Shown here: one piece after another, positions 1 to 6,153 of the stretch
How positions within the stretch are numbered: position 1 is the stretch's first letter
Layout: each line of letters begins with the position of its first letter
Origin: Nitrospirota bacterium
GTDB lineage: Bacteria; Nitrospirota; Nitrospiria; Nitrospirales; UBA8639
Assembly (NCBI GenBank): GCA_003233615.1
Contig: QIMB01000255.1
Location: 1 to 7,725 of the forward strand
DNA: 7,725 bases
Direction of reading: 5' to 3'
Made by a program: the position numbers and the translations under genes
Notes under the pieces: model-generated
The model's database searches: none
Told to the model about the DNA's origin: nothing
The model's input: the letters and a program-made list of their open reading frames with translations, nothing else

Positions 1-1285
1 GCCGTCGTTGCCAATCCTCATTGAATTCTCGAAGATCTCGAACGGGGAGCGGACGTGGTCCCACGAGGCTCATGTCTCCGTGAATCACATTCATCAATTG
101 CGGTAATTCATCAATGCTGGTTTTGCGCAAGAAGTTTCCTAGGGGCGTGATGCGTGGATCGTTCGTAATTTTGAACGCGGCACCTTGTACTTCGTTCAAA
201 TGTTCGAGTGCTGCTTGCTGTAATTCTGCTTCCTGCACCATGGTGCGGAATTTCATGAGCCGAAATAACCGTTTATTTAATCCGACTCTTTCTTGAATAA
301 AAAAGACAGGACCTGCAGATGTGAGCTTAATAGCCGCTGCGACGAACGCAAAAAGTGGGAGAAGAAGAATGACGGAAGGGACAGCAATGAGCAAATCAAT
401 CATTCGTTTGATCAAAATGGCCTCATCTCCTATAGCCCCAGTATTGAGGGTGAAGGTTGGGTGGCCTCCAACCTGGTCAATTGCTGATTTGGCTAGCTTC
501 GGCGAAAAGAGGTCTCCTAACATGCGAACAATAATACCTTGTTCTTCACATTGAGCTACTATGTGCGAGGATTGTTGATAATACGAACGAAGGGGGAGGG
601 CGATGAGGACTTCATCGATGGAAAATGTGCGAATAAATTCGTGAAAATTTCCAAGAGTCGAAATGATGGGAAACCCCTCAAGGTGTTGAGGGTTGAGTTT
701 CTCCCAAGGGTCATCCACAAATCCTAGCAGACGGTAACCCAGTTCAGGCTTTGCTCGAATTTCATGGGAAAATTTCAGGGCACGAGAGTTGGTCCCGATG
801 ATGACGATGTTGCGCAAATTCCTTCCTTTCCGCCTCATCCAGGCCAACGTCATTCGTACACCTAAACGGCTAAGGCACATCGATAGAGTCACAAGGGCCC
901 AAAAGACTAAGAGAAACGCTGGACTGATCATGTCAATGTTAAGGAGGAGGGCCACACCTGCTGTGGCTAGGGTCACTAGCGAGGTAGACTTGAGAATATC
1001 CGTGATTTCCTGGGCTACCGTAGAAAGGCGTTTGGATTCATACAGGTTCAAGGAAGAACAGACCAGGTGCCAAATGCCTATCAAGACGATTCCACCAAGG
1101 AAGTTTTCAATTTTTATTCGCAGTGCTAAAAATTCTTCAAAAGCTAACAAGCTATTATTCTGAGCATAGAACATCCACACCACAACCAAAAAGGTCATGC
1201 CCATTAATGCCAGGTCACCGACCTGCATCATTTTTAGCAGAACTTTCCTGCGAAAATGCATAGAAAAACCTAAAGACCGATACAT
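1..1285 (-). CDS. Polyprenyl-phosphate sugar-1-phosphate transferase (exopolysaccharide initiating enzyme), 3' end outside window
   Basis: Translating the minus strand gives 428 residues open to the window edge. The family transfers a sugar-1-phosphate from a nucleotide sugar to undecaprenyl phosphate at the inner membrane, the first step of exopolysaccharide or capsule assembly. Hydrophobic segments lie at about residues 24-40, 62-78, 101-116 and 122-138. A Rossmann-like region (CoA_binding_3 type) starts at NIVIIGTNSRA (159-169). Another membrane helix follows at about 295-320. The catalytic bacterial sugar transferase domain then shows KFRTM (345-349), DPRITPLGNFLRKTSIDELP (376-395) and GDMSLVGPRP. 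Family members usually run about 460-480 residues, so some 30-50 C-terminal residues are missing. The first in-frame ATG is at 1285, after a TAA; an ATG at 1261 (MHFRRK) is an equally possible start, and neither has a strong ribosome site. The substrate sugar cannot be read from sequence. The gene is probably first in a leftward polysaccharide operon. Confidence 0.93.
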   Translation of the reverse strand, partial: MYRSLGFSMHFRRKVLLKMMQVGDLALMGMTFLVVVWMFYAQNNSLLAFEEFLALRIKIENFLGGIVLIGIWHLVCSSLNLYESKRLSTVAQEITDILKSTSLVTLATAGVALLLNIDMISPAFLLVFWALVTLSMCLSRLGVRMTLAWMRRKGRNLRNIVIIGTNSRALKFSHEIRAKPELGYRLLGFVDDPWEKLNPQHLEGFPIISTLGNFHEFIRTFSIDEVLIALPLRSYYQQSSHIVAQCEEQGIIVRMLGDLFSPKLAKSAIDQVGGHPTFTLNTGAIGDEAILIKRMIDLLIAVPSVILLLPLFAFVAAAIKLTSAGPVFFIQERVGLNKRLFRLMKFRTMVQEAELQQAALEHLNEVQGAAFKITNDPRITPLGNFLRKTSIDELPQLMNVIHGDMSLVGPRPLPVRDLREFNEDWQRR

Positions 1286-1518
1286 GAACCGATCTAATCC
1301 GTTAGTGAATCAAGGCAAACTATTTAAGAAGCCGAATGAGAAAACAAGCTCAAAGTATACTGACCTTCAAGCCTCCTTCACTGCAGCATGTATAAAATGA
1401 AGAGAGAAAATGAAGAGGAAAAATGAGAAATGAAAAGTTTTGGTTTGGGCACGTCTATAAAAAAATAATAATGTTTGGGCATTCTGAAAATAAAAGTGAA
1501 ATAAGTATATTTAATTAA

Positions 1519-1535
1519 AGCAATATATGCGCCAA
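1519..1535 (-). promoter_or_regulatory. Candidate sigma-54 (RpoN) promoter for the sugar transferase
   Basis: On the minus strand the sequence reads TTGGCGCATATATTGCT. The -24 GG and -12 GC dinucleotides are exactly 10 nt apart, and the match to the consensus TTGGCACG-N4-TTGCW is good (TGGC.C, then TTGCT). Transcription would start near 1508 and leave a leader of about 220 nt before the ATG at 1285. Sigma-54 promoters need an activator ATPase bound upstream. Sigma-54 control of extracellular polysaccharide genes is known in several bacteria. The match and orientation are seen directly; activity is inferred. Confidence 0.55.
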
Positions 1536-1683
1536 ACAACATTAAATTTTAGGCAGTAGAAAAAAATCACAAAAGAAACAACACATTAGACCAAGAATAC
1601 ACAGTAGGGTAGCATAAAAAACTCCTTGTTAATTGTACTAAAAAGCGAACAGTAGTATTACGTATAAAATGGAATGATTTGCA

Positions 1684-1698
1684 GCATAACCGTTATGC
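1684..1698. promoter_or_regulatory. 15-nt palindrome, possible activator-binding site
   Basis: GCATAACCGTTATGC is a perfect inverted repeat of two 7-nt arms around one central base. It lies about 150 bp upstream of the sigma-54-type -24 element, a usual distance for an enhancer bound by a sigma-54 activator. Only one copy is seen. The binding role is inferred from position and symmetry. Confidence 0.3.
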
Positions 1699-1781
1699 CT
1701 TCAGGAGTTGCTGCCCCTCGCCCTCGCTGTCTTTGTTGTGTAGGATTTTTCATACAACGAATGGCCTATTCTAAAGATTTT

Positions 1782-1804
1782 GGGTCTTCTCCCAAACGAG
1801 TGGG
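1782..1804 (+). repeat. ISL3 left terminal inverted repeat
   Basis: This is the left terminus of the insertion sequence. It pairs with 3131-3153 on the opposite strand at 19 of 23 positions, with differences at positions 3, 12, 15 and 16. The leading GG and the stretch TCTTCTCC are typical of ISL3-type ends. Confidence 0.8.
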
Positions 1805-1893
1805 GAAAAGGTCGACCGTAGAGATCGCGAAAGGCCATCAGGGCACGGGGATACGGTGTTTCACGCAGGAGCAAAAGCTGTCATGATTGTCGG

Positions 1894-3113
1894 ATGTCAA
1901 AGAGGAAGAGCCTCCTGGACACCTACCGATTCCCCGGGGTATGTCCAAGGGCCACGATCAAGGGGATATTCGGAGATCCGAAGGCTCGGATTCTTCGGCT
2001 GGTGCGCCGTCAAAAAAAACGATGTGCGGCGAGTGTGGGACCTCGTACCGGAGTTTCTACGATCGGAAGGTCCGGCGGATTCGCGATCTGTCGTGCGGGG
2101 AGATGTGCATCTATCTGGAGGTGGAAATCCGCCGGGTTCGATGTCGCCGGTGCGGCAAGGTGAAGCAGGAAAAGTTTCCGTGGCTGGCGACCAACCCGTT
2201 GTACACGCAGCGATTTGCCTGGTATGTGGGGCGACGCTGCCGGGAGACCGCCGTCAAGGAGGTGGCGAAGGAGCTCAAGCTAGACTGGAAGACCGTGAAG
2301 AGCCTGGAGAAGGAGTATATGCGAGAGCAGCTCCGGCGTACGGGGGTGCCGGGTCCCAAAGCTATCGGCATTGACGAGCTCTCCATCAAGCAAGGGCATA
2401 CCTATCGGATTGTGGTGAGCGCTCTGGTGAGGCGGCGGCCGATCTGGTTCGGGGGCGTCGATCGCTCCGAGCAGAGGATGGATCTATGCTATGAGTGGTG
2501 GGCGGCCAAGAAAACAGCCGGCATTCAGCTGGCGGTCATGGATATGTGGCGAGCCTTCGAGACCTCGACGGTGAAGTACGCTCCCCAGGCAGCGATTCTG
2601 TACGACACGTTTCATGTGGTGAGGCACCTGGGTAAGGCGCTGGATACGGTGCGCAAACAGGAATACACGCGGCTGGCCGACAAGGATCGGTCGTGTATCA
2701 AGGGGCAACAGTATACCCTGCTTTCCAGAAAGCAGAACGTGACCCTTGAGGGACGCAGGGCGCTGAAACAGCTCCTCGCCGCCAACAAGCGACTCAACAC
2801 GGCCTATGTGCTGAAAGAATCCTTCAGCCAGTTATGGGAGTATCAGACCGAAGGCTGGGCCCGGCGGTTTTTCGAGAACTGGAAGGCCTCGTTGAAGTGG
2901 CAGCGCCTCCAGCCCTTCGAGGAATTTGCAGAGCTGATCGAGCGACACTGGGATGGGATTGCCGCCTATGCCAAACCCGAGAACAAGGTCCCGCGAGGGT
3001 TCGTGGAGGGGCTCAACAATAAGATCCGGGTGATTCAACGACGGGCGTATGGGGTACGCGATGAGGAGTATCTCCGCCTGAAAGTCTTGACCTGTATGCG
3101 CAAGCCCATCTGA
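1894..3113 (+). CDS. ISL3-family DDE transposase, two frames joined by a -1 shift at the A8 run 2012-2019
   Basis: The N-terminus is in the frame starting at ATG 1894 (DTYRFPGV..., RILRLVRRQKK, residues 1-42). The rest is in the -1 frame from ACG at 2019 and runs to TGA 3111-3113, giving a product of about 406 residues. Switching frames at CAAAAAAAAC joins RRQKK to TMCGECGTSYRSF, as expected for this family. The product has a zinc-binding N-terminal region (C45xxC48 and C84xxC87), then a helix-turn-helix stretch (about 114-145). The DDE transposase core has D161 in AIGIDE, D217 in AVMDMW and E372 in GFVEGLNNK. It cuts and pastes the flanking terminal repeats. Without the shift, the frame starting at 1887 gives 408 residues with an unfamiliar, polar N-terminus. 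The frame break could be programmed slippage, a real disabling mutation or a homopolymer sequencing error. No good ribosome site lies before ATG 1894. Confidence 0.88.
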
Positions 3114-3130
3114 AAAACAACCCAGAATCA

Positions 3131-3153
3131 CCCACTCACTTTGGAGAAGAGCC
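3131..3153 (-). repeat. ISL3 right terminal inverted repeat
   Basis: This is the right terminus of the insertion sequence, 17 bp downstream of the transposase stop codon. Read on the minus strand it starts GGCTCTTCTCC and matches the left end at 19 of 23 positions. Confidence 0.8.
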
Positions 3154-3308
3154 AGCATTTTTATTGTTTTCGTGATAATTAAAAGAACGTTGCTTGATGT
3201 TGCGAGCATGCGAGGGAACTCGTTTTACATCTTACGTTTGAAGCTCTGCACGAACCAGAAGTTATCCATGATTCTGTTGGAGAGTCAAGCGTTTCAACGA
3301 ACGAATGG
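3154..3308. other. Short intergenic stretch between the ISL3 element and the DUF3365 remnant
   Basis: I see no supported gene, hairpin terminator or repeat in these 155 bases apart from the possible target-duplication octamer at 3154-3161. Confidence 0.5.
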
Positions 3309-3684
3309 CTATGGAAGAGGTAATTTTACACTAATGGCTCCTGCTAACTCCCCTTCTTTTCCTCCTTCCTTCGAGTAACCAGATACATCTCTTTCGCCTT
3401 TAGGACCCCCATGACAGATTAAACAGGCTTTTTCATAATAGAGTGGCAGCATGATGCGGACATTCTTTTCTTTCTCGATGGTCTGACTAAAGACTTCATT
3501 TCGATCACCAGGGACAGATGTTGCAAAGGTTTGCATCATTTCTCTTTCAAAGGCATCAGCTTTGTTTTGCGGATTTCTCAAGAAGTGATCAGGGGCGGTC
3601 TGTTTCAAATACACGTTGGACCAGTTTTGGAAACGTTTCGCCGTTTCGGTTCCAAAGGTAGCAGGAATAAGCCCTTTGCAATAG
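3309..3684 (-). pseudogene. DUF3365 (Tll0287-like) CxxCH haem-type protein, 5' end lost
   Basis: The readable part begins near KGLIPATFGTETAKRF and ends naturally at TAG 3309-3311, about 125 residues. Features of DUF3365 are the phrase RNPQNKADAFE, the haem-binding CLICHG (CxxCH) and the C-terminal SGYSKEGGKEGELAGAISV. Such proteins are usually exported haem-binding or sensor-type domains. The match stops at about 3680, exactly where the GGGGTC repeats of the neighbouring transposase element begin. The N-terminal half with its signal peptide is not found on the other side of that element (4780-4900). The GTG at 3614 is an internal codon that could be mistaken for a start. The gene is therefore a truncated remnant, most likely broken by insertion plus loss of the adjoining DNA. 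Because the 3' part is intact, decay appears recent. Confidence 0.78.
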
Positions 3685-3710
3685 GGGTCTTGAATAGGGA
3701 ATAGGGGTCA
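3680..3710 (+). repeat. Left REP-like repeats of the RAYT element (two copies of AATAGGGGTC)
   Basis: Two copies of AATAGGGGTC lie 20 bp apart, separated by TTGAATAGGG, which itself is a partial copy. They are inverted relative to the GACCCC repeats at the right end. Confidence 0.65.
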
Positions 3711-3751
3711 GATGGCTTGTTTTGCTACATAGATTCGGCTATAGTAACTGT

Positions 3752-4735
3752 ATGCCCAGACCAGCCCGTATAGAATACGACAATGCATATTATCATGTGA
3801 TGAATCGAGGGCGGCGGCGGCAAGGTATCTTTCATTCCACAATGTATTACCATGCTTTTCTGGATACTCTTGCCGAAGCGCATGAGCGATTTGGGGTAGT
3901 CGTTCATGGGTACTGTTTGATGGGGAATCATTACCATCTTCTGCTTCAAACCCCTCACGGGAATCTTGGCCGTGTTATGCGCCATATCAACGGCGTATAT
4001 ACACAGCGGTATAACCGTTTGAAGCGCACAGATGGTCCCTTATTTAGAGGACGTTACAAAGCCATCTTGGTTGAGAGCGATAGCTATCTTTTGCCGCTTT
4101 CACGCTATATTCATCGGAATCCCATTGAGACGAAACCGCCACTGGTCCTCTCACTTGAAACATATGCATGGTCAAGCTATCCCGCGTATATCAAGCATAC
4201 AAAAAGACCAGAATGGTTAGAGCGGGAGTTCATCTATGAGCTGCTTGGTCATCATCAGAAATACCAAGGGTATCGGATGTACGTTGAGGCCGGTGTGGAC
4301 GACGACATTAAAGAATTTTATGACAGAGGCCATACAGCAGCGGTACTTGGTGATCAAGAATTTCGCGCCTGGGTGCGTGAGAGCCACTTGTGGAAGGCGG
4401 ATGACAAAGTGGTCGTCGCTCAAACCCTATCTGGCACACTCTCCATCGACCACATCATCCGATTGGTCGCTGCATACTACAATGTTGAGTCAGCGGTGCT
4501 GACGGAAGTCGTCAAAGGTCCTAAGAAAGGCTTACTCGCACGCAAGGTGGCTATGTATATGTGTCAGCAGCTAGGAGATCATCGCTTAGACAGGATCATG
4601 GGACATTTTGGCTTATCGAATATTGGATCCGTGAGTTTCATCACCACGCAGATCCGGAAACGCATCAAGGAGCGCACATCATTTGCTCAGGCTATTAAGC
4701 GAGTGAAGCGTTATATCATAAAACACGCGGATTGA
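3752..4735 (+). CDS. REP-associated HUH transposase (Y1/IS200-like) with DnaA-like C-terminal domain
   Basis: The start chosen gives MPRPARIEYDNAYYHVMNRG, the standard N-terminus of this family; an ATG 30 bases earlier adds an untypical MLHRFGYSNC. The product is 327 residues. The HUH metal-binding motif is H60-Y-H62 in GYCLMGNHYHLLLQT. The catalytic tyrosine is probably in the helix SYLLPLSRYIHRNP (111-124), at Y112 or Y119. PLFRGRYKA (96-104) is also typical. These single-strand nucleases act on REP-like hairpins. Residues about 232-323 look like a DnaA domain IV-type helix-turn-helix region (ARKVAMYM, then LDRIMGHFGLSNIGSVSF), known as a C-terminal extension in some RAYT proteins. The frame is intact and GC is close to the flanks. 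No clear ribosome site precedes the start. It is probably a domesticated or slowly mobile element rather than a typical insertion sequence. Confidence 0.9.
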   Translation: MPRPARIEYDNAYYHVMNRGRRRQGIFHSTMYYHAFLDTLAEAHERFGVVVHGYCLMGNHYHLLLQTPHGNLGRVMRHINGVYTQRYNRLKRTDGPLFRGRYKAILVESDSYLLPLSRYIHRNPIETKPPLVLSLETYAWSSYPAYIKHTKRPEWLEREFIYELLGHHQKYQGYRMYVEAGVDDDIKEFYDRGHTAAVLGDQEFRAWVRESHLWKADDKVVVAQTLSGTLSIDHIIRLVAAYYNVESAVLTEVVKGPKKGLLARKVAMYMCQQLGDHRLDRIMGHFGLSNIGSVSFITTQIRKRIKERTSFAQAIKRVKRYIIKHAD

Positions 4736-4779
4736 CCCCTCTTCTTTGACCCCTCTTCTCGGATTGACCCCCCCTCTTC
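4732..4779 (+). repeat. Right REP-like repeats of the RAYT element (three TTGACCCC(n)TCTTC copies)
   Basis: Two identical copies of TTGACCCCTCTTC (4732-4744, 4746-4758) are followed by a third with seven Cs (4764-4779). The first and third copies are both preceded by CGGA. The first copy overlaps the transposase stop codon. Confidence 0.75.
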
Positions 4780-4804
4780 TCTTAGATTGTTTCGCCCCAT
4801 CATC

Positions 4805-4820
4805 GTACCCAAGGGGGTAC
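4805..4820. repeat. Small hairpin GTACCC-AAGG-GGGTAC
   Basis: A 6-bp perfect stem with a 4-nt loop lies between the RAYT element and the peroxidase gene. There is no following T run on either strand, so it is not a classical intrinsic terminator. Its function is unknown. Confidence 0.4.
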
Positions 4821-4900
4821 ACTGAGAAATTGCACTTATTGTATGAATCCACGATCTTTCGTTTTTTAACTTCCCGCAAGCCGCTTTCTTCCGTACTCTT

Positions 4901-5533
4901 TCAAGTTTTCAGGGCTTTTTCGATATCGTCCACAATTTGCTGTGTGAGGGGTTTTTGTTTTGGTGCATAGCGCGCAATGACTTGCCCTGTTCGATTAACG
5001 AGAAACTTTTGGAAATTCCATGCAATTTCCCCTTGAAACGCGGTGTCTTCTGTCAGGTAGCGATATAGGGGATGCTTCTGATCTCCCAAGACGGTGATTT
5101 TACTAAACAGGGGAAACTCCAAGGAATACTTGGTATAGCAAAATTCTGCAATCTCTTTGTTGTCGCCAGGCTCTTGTTTGCCAAAGTCGTTGGCCGGGAA
5201 GGCTAAGATGGTGAACCCTTGATCGTGATATTGTTCATAGAGGGTTTGAAGACCATCATATTGTGGTGTGTTTCCACAGAAGCTAGCTGTGTTCACAATC
5301 ATCATGACTTGCCCTTTGAATTCGCGTAATGTCCTCGGCTTCCCGTCAATATCATTCATCGTAAAATCATAAATCTGAGTAGTTTGGATGTTGTGATCCG
5401 CAAGCACGTGTGAAGAGGACGAAGCAAGGGTGACGTGTGGTGGGTCGCCAAGAGCGGCGGAGGGACCGGTGAGAGCCATGGCTGTTAGGCTTAGGGAAAA
5501 TGTCGTGAAAATCAATGTGCGAAGGTGGAACAT
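4901..5533 (-). CDS. Exported glutathione peroxidase-family protein
   Basis: The product has 210 residues. A probable signal peptide (about residues 1-28, hydrophobic core LIFTTFSLSLTAMAL) suggests action outside the cytoplasm. The thioredoxin-fold peroxidase domain follows from about 52. The peroxidatic cysteine is C86 in NTASFCGNTPQYDGLQ. FPANDFGKQEPG (112-123) takes the place of the usual FPCNQFG, so the classical active-site glutamine is an aspartate here, as in a bacterial subgroup that I recall carries FPANDFG. WNFQKFLV (172-179) supplies the conserved Trp and Asn. C132 in EFCYTKY could be the resolving cysteine. The family reduces hydroperoxides, in bacteria usually with thioredoxin rather than glutathione. 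The start at 5533 is supported by GGAGG at 5541-5545 on the minus strand. It is the first gene after a palindromic promoter region. Confidence 0.93.
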   Translation of the reverse strand: MFHLRTLIFTTFSLSLTAMALTGPSAALGDPPHVTLASSSSHVLADHNIQTTQIYDFTMNDIDGKPRTLREFKGQVMMIVNTASFCGNTPQYDGLQTLYEQYHDQGFTILAFPANDFGKQEPGDNKEIAEFCYTKYSLEFPLFSKITVLGDQKHPLYRYLTEDTAFQGEIAWNFQKFLVNRTGQVIARYAPKQKPLTQQIVDDIEKALKT

Positions 5534-5580
5534 GTGAGATCCTCCAAATGAATGAAGTGAGCTTAGATCCTATGTTTTAT

Positions 5581-5610
5581 AGTGTAATCCCCGCGTTCAT
5601 TTGTACGCAA
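5581..5610 (-). promoter_or_regulatory. Candidate promoter of the peroxidase gene, overlapped by a palindrome
   Basis: On the minus strand TTGCGT (5605-5610) and TACACT (5581-5586) are 18 bp apart, a weak fit to a sigma-70 promoter. The -35 element lies at the centre of the 40-nt palindrome at 5586-5625. The start codon is about 47 bases further on. The candidate is inferred from spacing and position. Confidence 0.3.
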
Positions 5611-5625
5611 ATGAATGCGGGGATT
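5586..5625. repeat. 40-nt near-perfect palindrome upstream of the peroxidase gene
   Basis: The left arm is AATCCCCGC-G-TTCATTTG, the loop is TACG, and the right arm is CAAATGAA-T-GCGGGGATT. This gives 18 paired positions with a single G-T pair. It lies 52 bp before the peroxidase ATG and 79 bp beyond the VOC stop codon. Neither strand has a T run after it, which argues against a simple intrinsic terminator. It could be an operator, an RNA hairpin or a dispersed repeat. Confidence 0.75.
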
Positions 5626-5704
5626 CATGACATTGGCTTGTCTACTCAAGCCAGAATTGGCTAATACTGAATTTTCAGATCTATGGTGAGGGCCATGAGG
5701 GATT

Positions 5705-6059
5705 TTAGGGTTCTTGTAATATTTCAATCGAATTGCCGAAAACATCACGAATGTAGACGGAATGGAGTCCATCTCGATGGGCAACCAATTCCCCAAATGT
5801 ACTGGCGTCGGAGCGACAAAGGGCGAAGTGCGAAGGATGTTCATTAGGGAGGACCAGGGCTAACTTGGCATTGTCAAATTCCAGCAGGGCCCATGTCTCA
5901 TCCACATAGTCTACACGGCAATTAAAACGAGAGGTATACCACTCTACGGCCTTCGTAATGTCAGTGACTGGAATGGCAACATGATGGATTCTATCTAACG
6001 TCTGTGTATTCGCCGATAGTTTTTTTACTGGATTTCTTTTTGGATGTACGTGTAGGCAT
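5705..6059 (-). CDS. Small VOC (glyoxalase/bleomycin-resistance fold) protein, frame break near the N-terminus
   Basis: The body of the protein (from about 5998 to TAA 5705-5707) reads LDRIHHVAIPVTDITKAVEW, then ALLEFDNAKLALVLPNEHPSHFAL and VYIRDVFGNSIEILQEP. This is the vicinal oxygen chelate beta-alpha-beta-beta-beta pattern, with possible metal ligands in RIHHVA, HPSHF and SIEI. The body frame has no ATG, GTG or TTG upstream until a GTG at 5905, which would delete the first half of the fold. An ATG at 6059 opens MPTRTSKKKSSKK and runs into an A7 run (6020-6026 on the plus strand). Removing one A joins it to LSANTQTLDRIHHVA and gives 117 residues. The function could be a dioxygenase-, isomerase- or resistance-type activity; the substrate is unknown. 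The break may be slippage, mutation or sequencing error. Confidence 0.75.
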
Positions 6060-6153
6060 AGACAATTTTCTCTTTGTAATGATGGATCATACGGAATTTA
6101 TGGTTCGAGCTCTTCGATGTTGCTCAGGGCCTAAGAGGCTCCGTTCCTCATCG

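Larger units (their letters stand above)
1286..1781. other. AT-rich intergenic region upstream of the sugar transferase
   Basis: No credible gene is seen in these ~500 bases. GC falls to about 25 % around 1500-1560. It holds a sigma-54-type promoter match (1519-1535, minus strand), a 15-nt palindrome (1684-1698), and a direct repeat GTTTGGGCA at 1443-1451 and 1473-1481 inside the presumed leader. The right end is cut by the ISL3 element at 1782. The short open frames here have no family resemblance and no convincing ribosome site. Confidence 0.7.
1782..3153 (+). mobile_element. ISL3-family insertion sequence, complete, about 1.37 kb
   Basis: The element is bounded by imperfect terminal inverted repeats that match at 19 of the first 23 positions. 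The left end (1782 onward) reads GGGTCTTCTCCCAAACGAG and the right end, on the minus strand from 3153, reads GGCTCTTCTCCAAAGTGAG; both continue with TGGG. Inside is one ISL3-type transposase on the plus strand. Its GC (near 60 % in sampled lines) is well above the flanks. The flanking octamers AAGATTTT (1774-1781) and AGCATTTT (3154-3161) agree at 6 of 8 positions, consistent with a slightly decayed 8-bp AT-rich target duplication, the size normal for ISL3. Both ends and the reading frame after the A8 run look intact, so it may still be mobile. Confidence 0.85.
3680..4779 (+). mobile_element. REP-associated tyrosine transposase (RAYT) element with GGGGTC/GACCCC ends
   Basis: A single transposase gene sits between short inverted repeats. 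On the left, AATAGGGGTC occurs at 3680-3689 and 3700-3709. On the right, TTGACCCCTCTTC occurs at 4732-4744 and 4746-4758, with a C7 variant at 4764-4779. The core AGGGGTC on the left is the reverse complement of GACCCCT on the right. This is the usual arrangement of RAYT genes with REP-like flanking sequences. The left boundary coincides with the break in the DUF3365 gene. Exact ends are uncertain because the repeats are multiple. Confidence 0.7.

Noticed and set aside
1372..1378. Full ribosome-site consensus AAGGAGG on the minus strand in the sugar transferase leader
   Set aside because: No start codon lies at a usable distance, and a stop codon separates it from the transferase frame.
1756..1781. 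Shared ACGAATGGC in the left flank of ISL3 and at 3300-3308
   Set aside because: Only nine identical bases with weak similarity beyond; most likely chance rather than a duplication.
1674..1886. Plus-strand open frame of 70 codons
   Set aside because: It runs across the left end of the ISL3 element, has no ribosome site and resembles no family.
2832..3209. Minus-strand open frame of 125 codons
   Set aside because: It is a shadow of the ISL3 transposase and crosses the right end of the element.
4679..4879. Minus-strand open frame of 66 codons
   Set aside because: It is made of the GACCCC repeats and the transposase tail read backwards. I also checked it for the missing DUF3365 N-terminus and found no match.
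5586..5625. Palindrome as an intrinsic terminator of the VOC gene
   Set aside because: No T run follows on either strand, so a classical Rho-independent terminator is not supported.
5563..5844. Minus-strand open frame of 93 codons
   Set aside because: It is out of frame with the VOC protein and runs through the palindrome; no family resemblance.
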